A DNA stretch of 49,721 bases from Alphaproteobacteria bacterium 41-28 (lineage in GTDB: Bacteria > Pseudomonadota > Alphaproteobacteria > UBA9655). The DNA lies in assembly GCA_001897795.1 (NCBI GenBank), contig MKUL01000056.1, positions 1-49,721 on the forward strand. Reading direction: 5' to 3'. Below the pieces are notes generated by a model. The model saw only the letters and a list, made by a program, of their open reading frames with translations, did no database searches and had not been told where the DNA came from. Made by a program: the position numbers and the translations under genes. Position 1 is the first letter of the stretch; the number at the start of each line of letters is the position of its first letter. Shown piece after piece: positions 9,503 through 18,011 of this stretch.

Positions 9503-10620
9503 GAACGTCTCCATGGTAAAGACATCTTAAGAAACCCATTAGCCCACGGCGTGAGAAGAAGGCAACACACACCTATCGTTGCAATCACAAGCCCATAAGA
9601 TAAAGAGATCATAAGGTTTGAGTATTTTAATGTATGTAAGAAAACCAAAGCACCAATTTCGATAAGACAAGCAATAATACAAGCCATCAAGATTCTTCCC
9701 GTTCGCCCTTTTCGATTAAAATGTCCTAAGATCATAAAACAAACACCAAGAAGCCCAAAAACGAAAGCATAAAGAGGTGAGATTAAACGCTGGTGAGCTG
9801 CTGAGATAAACTCCAGACGGGCCGATGGAGTTAAAGTCTCTTTGGGATTTAATAAGTCTTCTATATTTCGTTCATATGCTCTTAAAAAACGTCCGTCTTT
9901 TTCTTCAGAATTGTTTTTCGTTTCGATGACGTATCGATCGAAATATAAGATGGAAGGTTTACCTGTTTCTAAATCTTTCTCTTGACGATTTCCATTGATA
10001 AGACGAAGGCGTCCCCCCTCTTCCTTGTTAAATACAATTCCCTTTTCAGCCATAAATAGAATCTTTTTTCCCTCTTGGCTTCCGTCATAAATTAAAATAC
10101 CTAAAAAGTTTCCTTGCGAATCCTGGCTCCGTGCATAAATAGTGTACTTACCGTAGGTCTGAAATTGGCCCACTTGAACGAGGCTTGTTAAAGACTTTTC
10201 ACTTAAGGCAGCCTTGATGTCACGATAATTTCTAAAAGAAAACGGAAGAAAATAAAGATTAAATAAGTAAATAATTATAGTAAATAAAAATGAGATTAAA
10301 ATGGCAGGCTTTGCAAGTTGCCAGTACCCCAAGCCAGAAGCTTGCATGACAACAAGTTCATGATCTGTAATCAACTTGTTGTAAATAAAGAGAACGCTGA
10401 TGAGAACTGCAATGGGAGCAACAATTACCACAAGATTAGGTAAAAGAAAAAAGATCATTTCGATGAATAAAAGGAAAGGAACCCCCTTATTCGCTATAAA
10501 ATCAATATAGCGTAATGACTGGGCAAGCCACATAATAGACGTGAGCACTAGAGTTACTGCAAGAATCGTAAAAAAAAGTTGCCCAAATATGTATCGCGAA
10601 AGTTGTCTCATAACACTCAT
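9499..10620 (-). CDS. lptF: LPS export ABC transporter permease LptF
   Basis: Partner permease of LptG in the inner-membrane LPS extractor. The 373-residue protein starts at MSVMRQLSRYIFGQLFF. An in-frame ATG at 10659 would only add a polar leader and is less likely. Features are the N-terminal helix pair, the coupling segment YNKLITDHELVVMQASGLG, the periplasmic domain (about residues 125-260) and three C-terminal helices with the loop GHFNRKGRTGRILMAC. It is the first gene of the minus-strand lptF-lptG-lptD operon; the promoter must lie in the 10621-10850 region, which is AT-rich but shows no clear consensus. Confidence 0.92.
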   Translation of the reverse strand: MSVMRQLSRYIFGQLFFTILAVTLVLTSIMWLAQSLRYIDFIANKGVPFLLFIEMIFFLLPNLVVIVAPIAVLISVLFIYNKLITDHELVVMQASGLGYWQLAKPAILISFLFTIIIYLFNLYFLPFSFRNYRDIKAALSEKSLTSLVQVGQFQTYGKYTIYARSQDSQGNFLGILIYDGSQEGKKILFMAEKGIVFNKEEGGRLRLINGNRQEKDLETGKPSILYFDRYVIETKNNSEEKDGRFLRAYERNIEDLLNPKETLTPSARLEFISAAHQRLISPLYAFVFGLLGVCFMILGHFNRKGRTGRILMACIIACLIEIGALVFLHTLKYSNLMISLSYGLVIATIGVCCLLLTPWANGFLKMSLPWRRS

Positions 10621-10852
10621 AAAATTAAATGTGGATAGGCGACAATCGGTCAGTTTCAAAAAAATTTCAAGACTTTCATTTATAAAAAATAGGATAAAAA
10701 TTATGAAATTGCTTTACCGCTGAAAAAAAGATAAGACATCTCTTATTCTATCAAAGTGAAAGTATGCCTGCTTCTCTTGTAATTTATCCAATATAGGCGA
10801 CTGACTGACCCTAGCTTTCAAAAGCAAATCAGTTGAAATAAGCTTTTTATGC

Positions 10853-11044
10853 GTGACCTTGGAACCAGGTGAATACCTTTGTACGGAAGCTATTGGACTT
10901 TGGCCTTATGTCCTTAAGGTAAGATTCCAAGACTCTTCTGATGGTTTGTTTCACGGAATCTTATCCCTCACCCACAAGACTCCCCAAGCAACCCCAAAAA
11001 TTATGGAAACCTTTCATACAAAAACGAGAAAATTGGCGGCATGA
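10853..11044 (+). CDS. doubtful 63-residue reading frame ahead of a good terminator
   Basis: The stretch 10621-11218 between divergent lptF and surA is about 600 bases long. It holds a GTG-initiated frame of 63 residues (MTLEPGEYLCTEAIGLWPYV...) with no recognised family and no convincing ribosome binding site. Its only support is the strong plus-strand terminator just after it (11073-11097), which implies that something upstream is transcribed rightwards. This could equally be a small RNA. No match to tmRNA, 6S, SRP or RNase P motifs was seen. Confidence 0.2.
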   Translation: MTLEPGEYLCTEAIGLWPYVLKVRFQDSSDGLFHGILSLTHKTPQATPKIMETFHTKTRKLAA

Positions 11045-11072
11045 CCTCCCTATTCAAACGTGGCGCTAACTT

Positions 11073-11110
11073 GGGGAAGAGAGTTATTCTCTTCCCCTTC
11101 ATATCTTGTT
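11073..11110 (+). terminator. Rho-independent terminator upstream of surA
   Basis: A perfect 10-bp stem GGGGAAGAGA / TCTCTTCCCC with loop GTTAT is followed by TTCATATCTTGTTTTTG. It ends a plus-strand transcript that precedes surA, so surA needs its own promoter or depends on read-through. Confidence 0.7.
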
Positions 11111-11218
11111 TTTGATTGAAGAAATATTTATCTTTTGCTGTTCAAACAACGTATTCCCAAAAATGACAACAGGGATTATATTACCCTCAACTTCAAAGTA
11201 TCCAAAGGGAAAGATATC

Positions 11219-12523
11219 ATGCGTTGTTTTTTAGTCTTACTTAGTCTTTTGATTTATGGGAATTTGCTTAAAGCTGACTCCTCCTCTTCAAGCCGCATTG
11301 CTGCCGTTGTGAATAACAGTATCATCACAAAAGCGGACTTAATGAACCGTTTGCGGTTTGCAGCTTTAAGTTCAGGTTTAGAGACAACCCCCCAAAACCT
11401 TGACAGAATTAAACTTCAAATGTTGCGGGTGATGATTGATGAAACATTACAACTTCAGATAGGGGAAAAATACAAAATTGAAATTGGTAAGGATCACATA
11501 AACGCTGCTATCGCAGATATCGAATCAAGTAACGGAATGCCAGAAGGCACTGTTATTCAAATGATAAAAGAAAATAATATTCCTTTCAAAACGTTCGAAA
11601 ATCAGGTGAAGGCCCAACTCACCTGGCTTATTTTTATTCGAGAAAAATACCCTCTTAAAAGCCTCGAAGAACAAGTCAAAAAGAAATATACACAAGATGC
11701 CCCTCCCTCCCTCCAAATTACGGATTGGGAAATTGAGCAAGAGCTCAAACTCCAAAAAGAAAAAGATACGAAAACTCAATATCATCTGGCAGAAATCGTT
11801 CTCCCATTTGATCACCCAGATCAGGAAGAAAGTGTAAAGCAGAATCTGAACCAACTCATTGGAGAACTTGAAAATGGGGCTCATTTTTCTGCCCTTGCCC
11901 AGCAATTTTCTGGCTCCGCTACTGCGAGCCAAGGTGGAGATATGGGCTGGCTAACAGAAGATCAATTGGAACCTGAAATAAAAGAAGCTCTGGATCATCT
12001 GCAACCTGGGCAACTTTCGATCCCTATTCGTACCTCACAAGGATACGTCATCATTGCATTTATTGAGCGAAAATTACCCAGCTCTGATGCAAATGTCCTT
12101 CTAACAATACAACACGTGATACTTCCCTTCCCTAATAATGCGACTGAAGAAGAAGCACGAGAAATCATGAAAAAAGGGGAAGAAATTTCTCACGCCGCAA
12201 AAAACTGTCCTGATCTCGAAAAGATTGCTAAGGAGAAATTCCCTTCTGCCTCCTTTCATTTATCTCATAATGAACCATTATCAACCTTTGCTGAACCTCT
12301 TCAACAGGTCATTCTTTCCTTACCATTGAATCGAACTAGCGATCCCTTACTGACTAATGATGGGAGTCTTCTTGTTATGGTGTGTGACAAAAAAACACAG
12401 AAATCAGAAGAATTTACGAGAGAAGATATCCAGGCGCTTATCGCGTCTCGCAAGCACAGCCTCCTTGCAAGGCGAGAGCTTCGAGATCTAAGACGTCAAG
12501 CGTTTATTGATATACGTATGTGA
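11219..12523 (+). CDS. surA: periplasmic chaperone / peptidyl-prolyl isomerase SurA
   Basis: Periplasmic chaperone that guides outer-membrane proteins such as LptD to the Bam complex. The product of 434 residues starts at ATG 11219 behind AAAGGGAAAGAT; an upstream in-frame start at 11135 would bury the signal peptide (MRCFLVLLSLLIYGNLLKADS). The SurA N-domain (residues about 25-170) opens with RIAAVVNNSIITKADLMNR. A parvulin-type PPIase domain follows (about 190-285), with QYHLAEIVLPFD and the motif GGDMGWLTEDQLEPEIKEAL. A second, more degenerate parvulin domain begins near TIQHVILPFP. It sits next to rsmA, as in many Proteobacteria, and is divergent from its functional client lptD. Confidence 0.88.
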   Translation: MRCFLVLLSLLIYGNLLKADSSSSSRIAAVVNNSIITKADLMNRLRFAALSSGLETTPQNLDRIKLQMLRVMIDETLQLQIGEKYKIEIGKDHINAAIADIESSNGMPEGTVIQMIKENNIPFKTFENQVKAQLTWLIFIREKYPLKSLEEQVKKKYTQDAPPSLQITDWEIEQELKLQKEKDTKTQYHLAEIVLPFDHPDQEESVKQNLNQLIGELENGAHFSALAQQFSGSATASQGGDMGWLTEDQLEPEIKEALDHLQPGQLSIPIRTSQGYVIIAFIERKLPSSDANVLLTIQHVILPFPNNATEEEAREIMKKGEEISHAAKNCPDLEKIAKEKFPSASFHLSHNEPLSTFAEPLQQVILSLPLNRTSDPLLTNDGSLLVMVCDKKTQKSEEFTREDIQALIASRKHSLLARRELRDLRRQAFIDIRM

Positions 12524-12615
12524 GCTTCGTGAGTGTCTGGAGTTTCTTTTATTCCTCCCAAGAACGAAATCCACAAAACCCCGGATTTAATCCGGAGAAA
12601 AGCGAACCCAGGTAG

Positions 12616-13443
12616 ATGGAACCGCTCAAGGAGGTCATTCGCGCTTTAAGAGCTAAGAAGAGACTAGGTCAGAATTTCCTGTCCGATCCGCATATTTTAA
12701 AGCGCATCGTGGAGTGCGCTGGGTCCCTTGAAGGACGTAGCGTGATAGAAATCGGGCCTGGCCCCGGCGGGCTAACACGGGAGATTATTAAGCATCCATG
12801 CAAGGCCATTATCCTTATTGAACAAGATGAACGGTGTATTCCTTATCTAGAAGCCTTAAAACCTCATTTTGCAGGAGATTTCAGTCTCTTAAATGCAGAT
12901 GCTCTGACAGTTCCCCTTCATACTTTTGGAAGTGCCCCCCGAAAAATTATCGCTAATTTGCCTTACCACATTTCTGTCCCGCTACTTTTGCAGATGCTCC
13001 AACATATGGATGATTTTGAAAGCCTCACGCTCATGTTCCAAAAGGAAGTGGCTGCACGCCTCACAGCAGCCCCCAACACCTCTGATTATGGGCGCCTTTC
13101 TGTAATGTGCCAATGGAAAGCTAATGTGAAAAAGATCTTTGATCTTCCTCCGGGCGCTTTTATTCCAGCTCCTAAAATTACTTCAACTGTGGTTCAACTA
13201 ATACCTCGCAGTCCACGAGAAGACGTCTCTTGGGATGCCCTTGAGGCAGTTACAAGAGCTGCTTTTGGTCAGAGACGGAAAATGCTTCGCGCGAGCCTAA
13301 AAGGGCTCATTCCTTCCCCCCAGTCGTTTTTAGAAGAGGCAGATATCAATCCAGAACAGCGGGCAGAGGATCTTACAGTGGAGGAATTTTGTTCGCTTGC
13401 GAGCTTATGGAAAAAGACTCAGGGCCAAAATAGTAGACCTTGA
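12616..13443 (+). CDS. rsmA: 16S rRNA dimethyladenosine transferase RsmA
   Basis: SAM-dependent methyltransferase that dimethylates two adjacent adenines in the 3' terminal loop of 16S rRNA (KsgA). The 275-residue protein has the family motifs RLGQNFLSDPHIL (residues 17-29), the SAM-binding VIEIGPGPGGLT (about 44-55), the acidic motif LIEQDERCIPYL, the catalytic NLPYHIS (about 115-121), and the C-terminal RAAFGQRRKMLRASLK helix region. Length is normal. It follows surA by 92 bases on the same strand; pdxA, which commonly sits between them, is missing here. Confidence 0.95.
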   Translation: MEPLKEVIRALRAKKRLGQNFLSDPHILKRIVECAGSLEGRSVIEIGPGPGGLTREIIKHPCKAIILIEQDERCIPYLEALKPHFAGDFSLLNADALTVPLHTFGSAPRKIIANLPYHISVPLLLQMLQHMDDFESLTLMFQKEVAARLTAAPNTSDYGRLSVMCQWKANVKKIFDLPPGAFIPAPKITSTVVQLIPRSPREDVSWDALEAVTRAAFGQRRKMLRASLKGLIPSPQSFLEEADINPEQRAEDLTVEEFCSLASLWKKTQGQNSRP

Positions 13444-13486
13444 AACTTTTAATTTTTAGTCCTGATTTTACGAAAGGTCATGGAAT

Positions 13487-13765
13487 TTATTCACGTTTAT
13501 GTTGAGTACACCTATCTCCATAATTACCACAATGCCACACCTCTCGCTGATTATTCTCCTCCTTACACACACTCACGCATTTTTGACAAGCAGCAACACA
13601 TTGGACTTGAGTGATTCTTCCTACCAGACTTTTTCTCCAAGCGTATTCACAATTACCAGCCTCGTCTTCACAAGTCTGTGAAAAAACGGGTCCTCCCAAC
13701 GTCAAGAGTCCACAAAAGCTAATCAGACTCAAAACCGTACTGTTTTTAAATGTTTTGTTTTCCAT
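13487..13765 (-). CDS. small exported cysteine-rich protein, unknown family
   Basis: A 92-residue protein with a signal peptide (NSTVLSLISFCGLLTLGGPVFS, cleavage likely before QTCEDE). The mature part has about 63 residues and eight cysteines (TC, NC, QC, AAC, KC, VC, HC, RC), an even number compatible with four disulfides formed in the periplasm. No known family was recognised. A second exported Cys-rich protein with different spacing lies at 40203-40589. It stands alone between rsmA (convergent) and an AT-rich spacer. Secreted toxin, effector or envelope peptide are all possible. Confidence 0.6.
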   Translation of the reverse strand: MENKTFKNSTVLSLISFCGLLTLGGPVFSQTCEDEAGNCEYAWRKSLVGRITQVQCVAACQKCVSVCKEENNQREVWHCGNYGDRCTQHKRE

Positions 13766-13941
13766 AATCTTAAAGTCTAATATAAAATTATGAAAAAATT
13801 GTTAATTTCTGTTGACTCTATTGGAGAAACAGCGCGATTTTAATATATCTATGGGACTTAGTATATTGATATATTTTTTTGATCTTACATTTATTATTTA
13901 ACATAAAATATAAAAAAAGTAAATTTTTGAATTGGCCATAT

Positions 13942-15420
13942 TTACTTATAAAACTGCCCATGCAACCCATAAGGAACACTGAATAAAAGAGGCACCCGAG
14001 CTAATTCTTTTAAGTTTTTAGCGTCTAGAATCAAGAGAAACGAAATCTTTTCATTCGCATCTAATATAAGGGAGAGAATCACTCCATCATCTTCTCTTCC
14101 ACTCCCCAACGGGTTTTGGATAAAAACAGGCTCTCCCGCAAAGCAATTCTTTTGTGACCAAAAAAGGGGCGTGTTTTTTTGGGTATCCCATTTCATAACA
14201 AGATGACGATCTTTCTCAAATTTTACCGCATAGAAATATCGATAAGGACGTCCATTATAGGCCGGATTTATACGGGGTAAGTCAGCGCTTCCTTCAAATG
14301 AAATCCTACGCTGATTGACTCTATTTTCTGCTAAATCGATCCTCAAATCTAATAAAAATGAAGGCTCTAAACATTCTGGGAAAAAACCTAAACGATCCAC
14401 AATTTGGTTATCTTTAAAAGCGATTATGTTCAAGATGAGATTACTGCCCAGTTCATAAGCATTGATATGATGGAAACTAAAAAAAGGATCCGTATAGTAG
14501 GTCTTAATATCGCAGGGACAATTTTTATTGATAATGGTTATTTTTGTTTTGGTGCATTTATCCCATGCATAATTTTTAATGAAGGGTTTTCCTGAGAAAA
14601 GAATGCTATCAACGAGTTTAAATGGATACTCGGTGAAAATGATATAATTTTTCGTTATAGAAAAACTATGCATATAAGAAGGTTTTTCTTCTGTAATTTC
14701 GACAAGAGGAATCCGTCTGGAAGAATTCTCAGGGATTTTATAAATGAGATATGAAGTTCTGGGGAAGAAATTCACGATATAGTTGTAAAAGCACCGCTCA
14801 TCGATATCATATTGAGGATGAGCTGATTCAAATACATTTGCTTTTGGCAAATCATCCTGATAAGGAAAACTGCCAACTGTACGTAAGCTCTCTTTATCAA
14901 ATTGCACAGGGGGTGTGAGTTCTGTAAGAGCTAAATAATTCCCCGCCACTCTATAAAGATTTATGTTCGCATTGGGGGCTCCTTCAGATAAGAATAATAA
15001 AGATACCATGTTTTGCAAAAGGTCATCATATAGATTGGTCGCAAATCCCCTGAAAGCAAAAATTCCCTGATTCTTAGCTAAGCTCAGAGCCCCGGTCTCC
15101 AAAAACCTATTCGTATAAAACACTCTATTGTTTTCAATTTTAAAGCCATGGAGCATCGCAAGGCCATCGAACCAATGCATTGAAGCATCCAGTGGATTAG
15201 ATCCAAACCACGAGGGTCCATTACGTAAAAGGGTTCCATTCAGCCAAATCGGGATATTTCCTTCGACGGGTAATTCTATGGTATTTGTCTCGGTTAATAA
15301 ATTTTGCCGACCAGGATCGGAAGAACGATAGATAAGATTATACTTACTTCCTGGAGGTTCGCATCCAGTAAAAACAAGAAGTATGCACAGTAAATTCAGC
15401 AAATTAGAAATTTTTTTCAT
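13942..15420 (-). CDS. carotenoid oxygenase family protein with lipoprotein signal
   Basis: RPE65/CCD-family seven-bladed propeller, a non-haem Fe(II) enzyme that cleaves carotenoids, apocarotenoids or stilbenes. The 492 residues match the family length. All four iron-binding histidines appear in their usual contexts: SAHPQYD (about residue 201), SYMHSFSIT (about 250), FFSFHHINAYE (about 316) and GLHGQFYK at the C-terminus (about 487). The N-terminus has the conserved NGTLLRNGPSWFG segment and WFDGLAMLHGF. Before it lies a type II signal peptide with lipobox LVFTGC (residues 15-20), so the enzyme should be a lipid-anchored periplasmic or surface protein, which is unusual for this family. It is flanked by unrelated genes and by AT-rich spacers, suggesting acquisition. 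The substrate is unknown. Confidence 0.85.
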   Translation of the reverse strand: MKKISNLLNLLCILLVFTGCEPPGSKYNLIYRSSDPGRQNLLTETNTIELPVEGNIPIWLNGTLLRNGPSWFGSNPLDASMHWFDGLAMLHGFKIENNRVFYTNRFLETGALSLAKNQGIFAFRGFATNLYDDLLQNMVSLLFLSEGAPNANINLYRVAGNYLALTELTPPVQFDKESLRTVGSFPYQDDLPKANVFESAHPQYDIDERCFYNYIVNFFPRTSYLIYKIPENSSRRIPLVEITEEKPSYMHSFSITKNYIIFTEYPFKLVDSILFSGKPFIKNYAWDKCTKTKITIINKNCPCDIKTYYTDPFFSFHHINAYELGSNLILNIIAFKDNQIVDRLGFFPECLEPSFLLDLRIDLAENRVNQRRISFEGSADLPRINPAYNGRPYRYFYAVKFEKDRHLVMKWDTQKNTPLFWSQKNCFAGEPVFIQNPLGSGREDDGVILSLILDANEKISFLLILDAKNLKELARVPLLFSVPYGLHGQFYK

Positions 15421-15505
15421 ACATTATTTAAACATAGAGATAACCCTCTTACAAGCGGTTTACACAACAATCGTACCTGTTTAAACTTCTAGCACACGTA
15501 ATGAC

Positions 15506-16066
15506 ATGCAAAGGAAAGCAATGAGCATAAGCCATGCTAAAAGAGACTGGATTGCTTCGGAGCATAGCTCCTCGCAAAGACGAAAGAGGGATGATTATCG
15601 AACTCGTCTTCACGAGCCCACAAAGTGGGCGTGGCGATCCAGAGACATAAACTCATTGTTTTTCACTCTCTTCTGCATTTCTTTCTCTACCCCCCTTTTC
15701 GCTCATAACCTCACCCTAAACTGCCCTCATAAAAGTATTCCCTTTAAGGTTGAGCTTGCCAGAACTCCTCAAGAGCAAGAAAAAGGTTTGATGTTCCGTA
15801 TGGATTTGAGAGAGGATGAGGGAATGCTCTTTCTCTTCTCTATGCCTAAATCGATGTCGATGTGGATGAAAAATACCCCTCTATCCTTGGATATGATTTT
15901 TTGTAATAAGGAAGGAAAGATCTTGGCCATTCACGAAAACACAACTCCTTACTCTTTAAAAATCATTGGTCCAGTGGAAGGAACATCTCAGGTCCTTGAA
16001 GTCTTAGGAGGAACGGTGCAAAAGCATGGCGCGTCAGAGGCGTGCACGTTGACATTAGATCGCTAA
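15506..16066 (+). CDS. DUF192 protein with repeat-derived N-terminus
   Basis: The C-terminal 120 residues are a complete DUF192 domain: KVELARTPQEQEKGLMFR, the EDEGMLFLFSMPKSMSMWMKNT core, and the closing VLEVLGGTVQKHG. DUF192 proteins are small, mostly exported, with unknown function. A hydrophobic signal segment (LFFTLFCISFSTPLFAHN) precedes the domain. The reading frame continues upstream to an ATG at 15506 through a palindromic repeat (15547-15642) that encodes about 32 residues rich in Arg and Ser. No ATG occurs between the repeat and the signal segment; only a TTG (about 15656) is available. Either translation begins at that TTG or the repeat has become part of the N-terminus. The 5' end is therefore uncertain. 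Confidence 0.75.
   Translation: MQRKAMSISHAKRDWIASEHSSSQRRKRDDYRTRLHEPTKWAWRSRDINSLFFTLFCISFSTPLFAHNLTLNCPHKSIPFKVELARTPQEQEKGLMFRMDLREDEGMLFLFSMPKSMSMWMKNTPLSLDMIFCNKEGKILAIHENTTPYSLKIIGPVEGTSQVLEVLGGTVQKHGASEACTLTLDR
15547..15642. repeat. CTGGATTGCTTCG palindromic element, copy 1
   Basis: A 96-bp imperfect palindrome whose left arm starts CTGGATTGCTTCGGAGC and continues CTCGCAAAGACG. The right arm, reversed, starts CTGGATCGCCACGCCC and ends GTGAAGACG. It is the same family as copies at 21887, 41344, 44558 and 49478. This copy lies within the open reading frame of the DUF192 gene, ahead of the signal segment. Confidence 0.85.
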
Positions 16067-16141
16067 GCCCCCCTCCGCAGTCAGCGCGGTAATGTAATTA
16101 TCCTTGCTCCATTTGCAAAGTTAGAGTATACCAATTCTGTT

Positions 16142-16218
16142 CGGGGTGTAGCGCAGCCTGGTAGCGCGCCTGGTTTGGGTCCAGGATGTCGGGGGTTCAA
16201 ATCCTCTCACCCCGACCA
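16142..16218 (+). tRNA. tRNA-Pro (TGG)
   Basis: A 77-base cloverleaf with encoded CCA. The acceptor stem CGGGGTG pairs with CACCCCG, followed by discriminator A and CCA. The D-arm contains GTAGCGCAGCCTGGTAGCGC. The anticodon stem CCTGG/CCAGG encloses the loop TTTGGGT, giving anticodon TGG. The T-arm has GGTTCAAATCC. The following 16219-16525 region is AT-rich and shows no gene. Confidence 0.96.
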
Positions 16219-16525
16219 TGAATTGGTGATTCCATATCCAGAAAATTATGGATACTAAAATCAATCAGAAAGGTGACTTAATAACAGTCCTCCAATGAAA
16301 AGTATAAAAGCTCTAACTTTAAAAGATAAAAACTACCTTTGCGTTATCAAAACCTATTTCTCAGATTCATCTTATGGCTTAAATATAAACTGGTTACTAG
16401 CGTAAGCTATTGAGAAAGTAGTTTACTATTTTTGCACTTCTTCAACTTTTAATTTGACTCTAAATTTTTTTTTGGTATTTTGGCCAAAGAAAATTTATTT
16501 TTATTTTAGAAAAGGAGTACTAGAT

Positions 16526-17650
16526 ATGATTAAGTCACCAAAAGGCATTTTTTCGCTTATCGTAGCATGCATACTTTTATCCCCCTTAAATTGGGCCCAT
16601 TCTATGGAACATGAAGAGGGTGAAGGAGAACAGATCCAGACAAAAGGAACAAAAAAAAGACGTACTGATATTCCAGTAGTAGCAAAAACTTCAGGTATCG
16701 GCGAAGCTTTTTTGGTCGATAGTATTGGAGCTCTTACATCTGCTCAAACAAAGCGTCATAGTGACATATTGGGAAAGGACGCAGATCTTTACACATGCGA
16801 TCAACCTACATTTGATAAATTATTTCCGGTTTGCCCTGCAGGAGATGATCCAATTCATAAAAGTTTTTTTGCGGGGCAAATACGGAATGCACATAATGAT
16901 AATGGAATCGGCACTGGAACTATCATCGGTATGGAAAAAGTCGAAGGGGGAGTGAGACTTACAGGTATTACTGCGCTTCATAATTTTGTTGGATTTACTC
17001 AAACAAAAGGCTTGGATATTTCTGCTAAGTTTACAAGAAAATTTTGTATAGGAAGCAAAGCTCACCCGGAACAAAAAGGATTAGTCTTTAGCTTGGGAAC
17101 TTTTGATATAGATTCAGTAATAGTTCCAGCAATTCCAGTAAAGGATATCTGTCTTTTTTCAGGAATTCTTTCCCATAATAAAGAGTTATTTACGGATGAG
17201 ACTGTTTTCTTTGACCAGTTTCATGATCATCTTCCTGCTATTACAGCAAGTAAGGTGAATAATTCCGACGTTGTGTCCAAGGCTAGTATGTATCACTATC
17301 CTCTTGGCAAAAAGGACCAAAGACAAAATGAGGGTGAAGCCCTTGGAAATGGGAAGCATAAGATAGAAAGTTTATTTGGATCTAGTGGAGCCGGTATTTT
17401 TAATGAGAAGTTTGAGATTATTGGAATTCACACAGGTGTTTCAGGTGCTGACTTACGTAGAGATATGATTGCAGCATGTCCGGATGACGACGATATTCCA
17501 ATTTCCAACTATAATTTATTTGCATTAATTTCTTTGGATGACTATAATGAACTTAATACTGGTGTTGATTTATATGGTAGTAAGGGTAATTCTGATAAAA
17601 AATTTTATGATGCTCTTAAAGGATTAGCAGAGAATATTTCTCATAATTAG
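16526..17650 (+). CDS. exported trypsin-like serine protease
   Basis: A 374-residue secreted protein starting at ATG 16526 behind AAAGGAG; an upstream ATG at 16454 lacks such a site. The signal peptide ends LNWAHS, followed by an acidic linker (MEHEEGEGEQ). The S1/V8-like protease fold is indicated by GTGTIIG followed by the catalytic His in ITALHNF (H152), a candidate Asp in VKDICLFS (D207) and the nucleophile in FGSSGAGIFN (S287), then IIGIHTG. The Asp is the least certain of the three. Codon use and AT content match the local accessory genes. It precedes a small exported protein by 21 bases, likely as an operon. In a host-associated bacterium it could act on host or envelope proteins; that is inference. 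Confidence 0.8.
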   Translation: MIKSPKGIFSLIVACILLSPLNWAHSMEHEEGEGEQIQTKGTKKRRTDIPVVAKTSGIGEAFLVDSIGALTSAQTKRHSDILGKDADLYTCDQPTFDKLFPVCPAGDDPIHKSFFAGQIRNAHNDNGIGTGTIIGMEKVEGGVRLTGITALHNFVGFTQTKGLDISAKFTRKFCIGSKAHPEQKGLVFSLGTFDIDSVIVPAIPVKDICLFSGILSHNKELFTDETVFFDQFHDHLPAITASKVNNSDVVSKASMYHYPLGKKDQRQNEGEALGNGKHKIESLFGSSGAGIFNEKFEIIGIHTGVSGADLRRDMIAACPDDDDIPISNYNLFALISLDDYNELNTGVDLYGSKGNSDKKFYDALKGLAENISHN

Positions 17651-17671
17651 GACATTAAAGAGGAGGTAATT

Positions 17672-17995
17672 ATGACTTTTTCCTATAAGTTAAGCCTATT
17701 CTTGTTGGGCGCACTTTTTTTGGTAGGATTTTTATGTTCTAAAGAATGTTTTGCAATGGAGGGGGACATGCAAAAAAAGGATGAAGAAATTTCTAAGAAA
17801 GGAATTCCAACGAAAGATCCTAGTAGAGAAGATGATGTGACCTTACCAAAAAAAAGTTTTTTAGATAAGATCAAAAGTCTTCCTAAGGGATCTTTAGAAT
17901 CAAGAGAGGGTAAGTTATCTCCGAGTGTTAGAAATCGCGAAGACAGATATTGGAAAGATCAAAAAGGAAATCCTGTACTCCTTGAGTCCAAGTAA
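17672..17995 (+). CDS. small exported protein, probable partner of the protease
   Basis: A 107-residue protein with a strong ribosome binding site (AGAGGAGGTAATT before ATG) and a signal peptide (LSLFLLGALFLVGFLCSKECFA). The mature part starts MEGDMQKKDEE, is highly charged and Lys/Ser/Pro-rich, and is probably disordered; the C-terminus reads EDRYWKDQKGNPVLLESK. No family was recognised. The 21-base spacing after the protease gene suggests co-transcription, so it might be a protease inhibitor, chaperone or co-secreted substrate. It ends just before a MITE-like repeat. Confidence 0.6.
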   Translation: MTFSYKLSLFLLGALFLVGFLCSKECFAMEGDMQKKDEEISKKGIPTKDPSREDDVTLPKKSFLDKIKSLPKGSLESREGKLSPSVRNREDRYWKDQKGNPVLLESK

Positions 17996-18011
17996 TTACT
18001 TACTGAATGCA

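Noticed and set aside
10853..11044. Candidate 6S RNA, tmRNA, SRP RNA or RNase P RNA in the lptF-surA spacer
   Set aside because: None of the conserved core motifs of these RNAs could be found.
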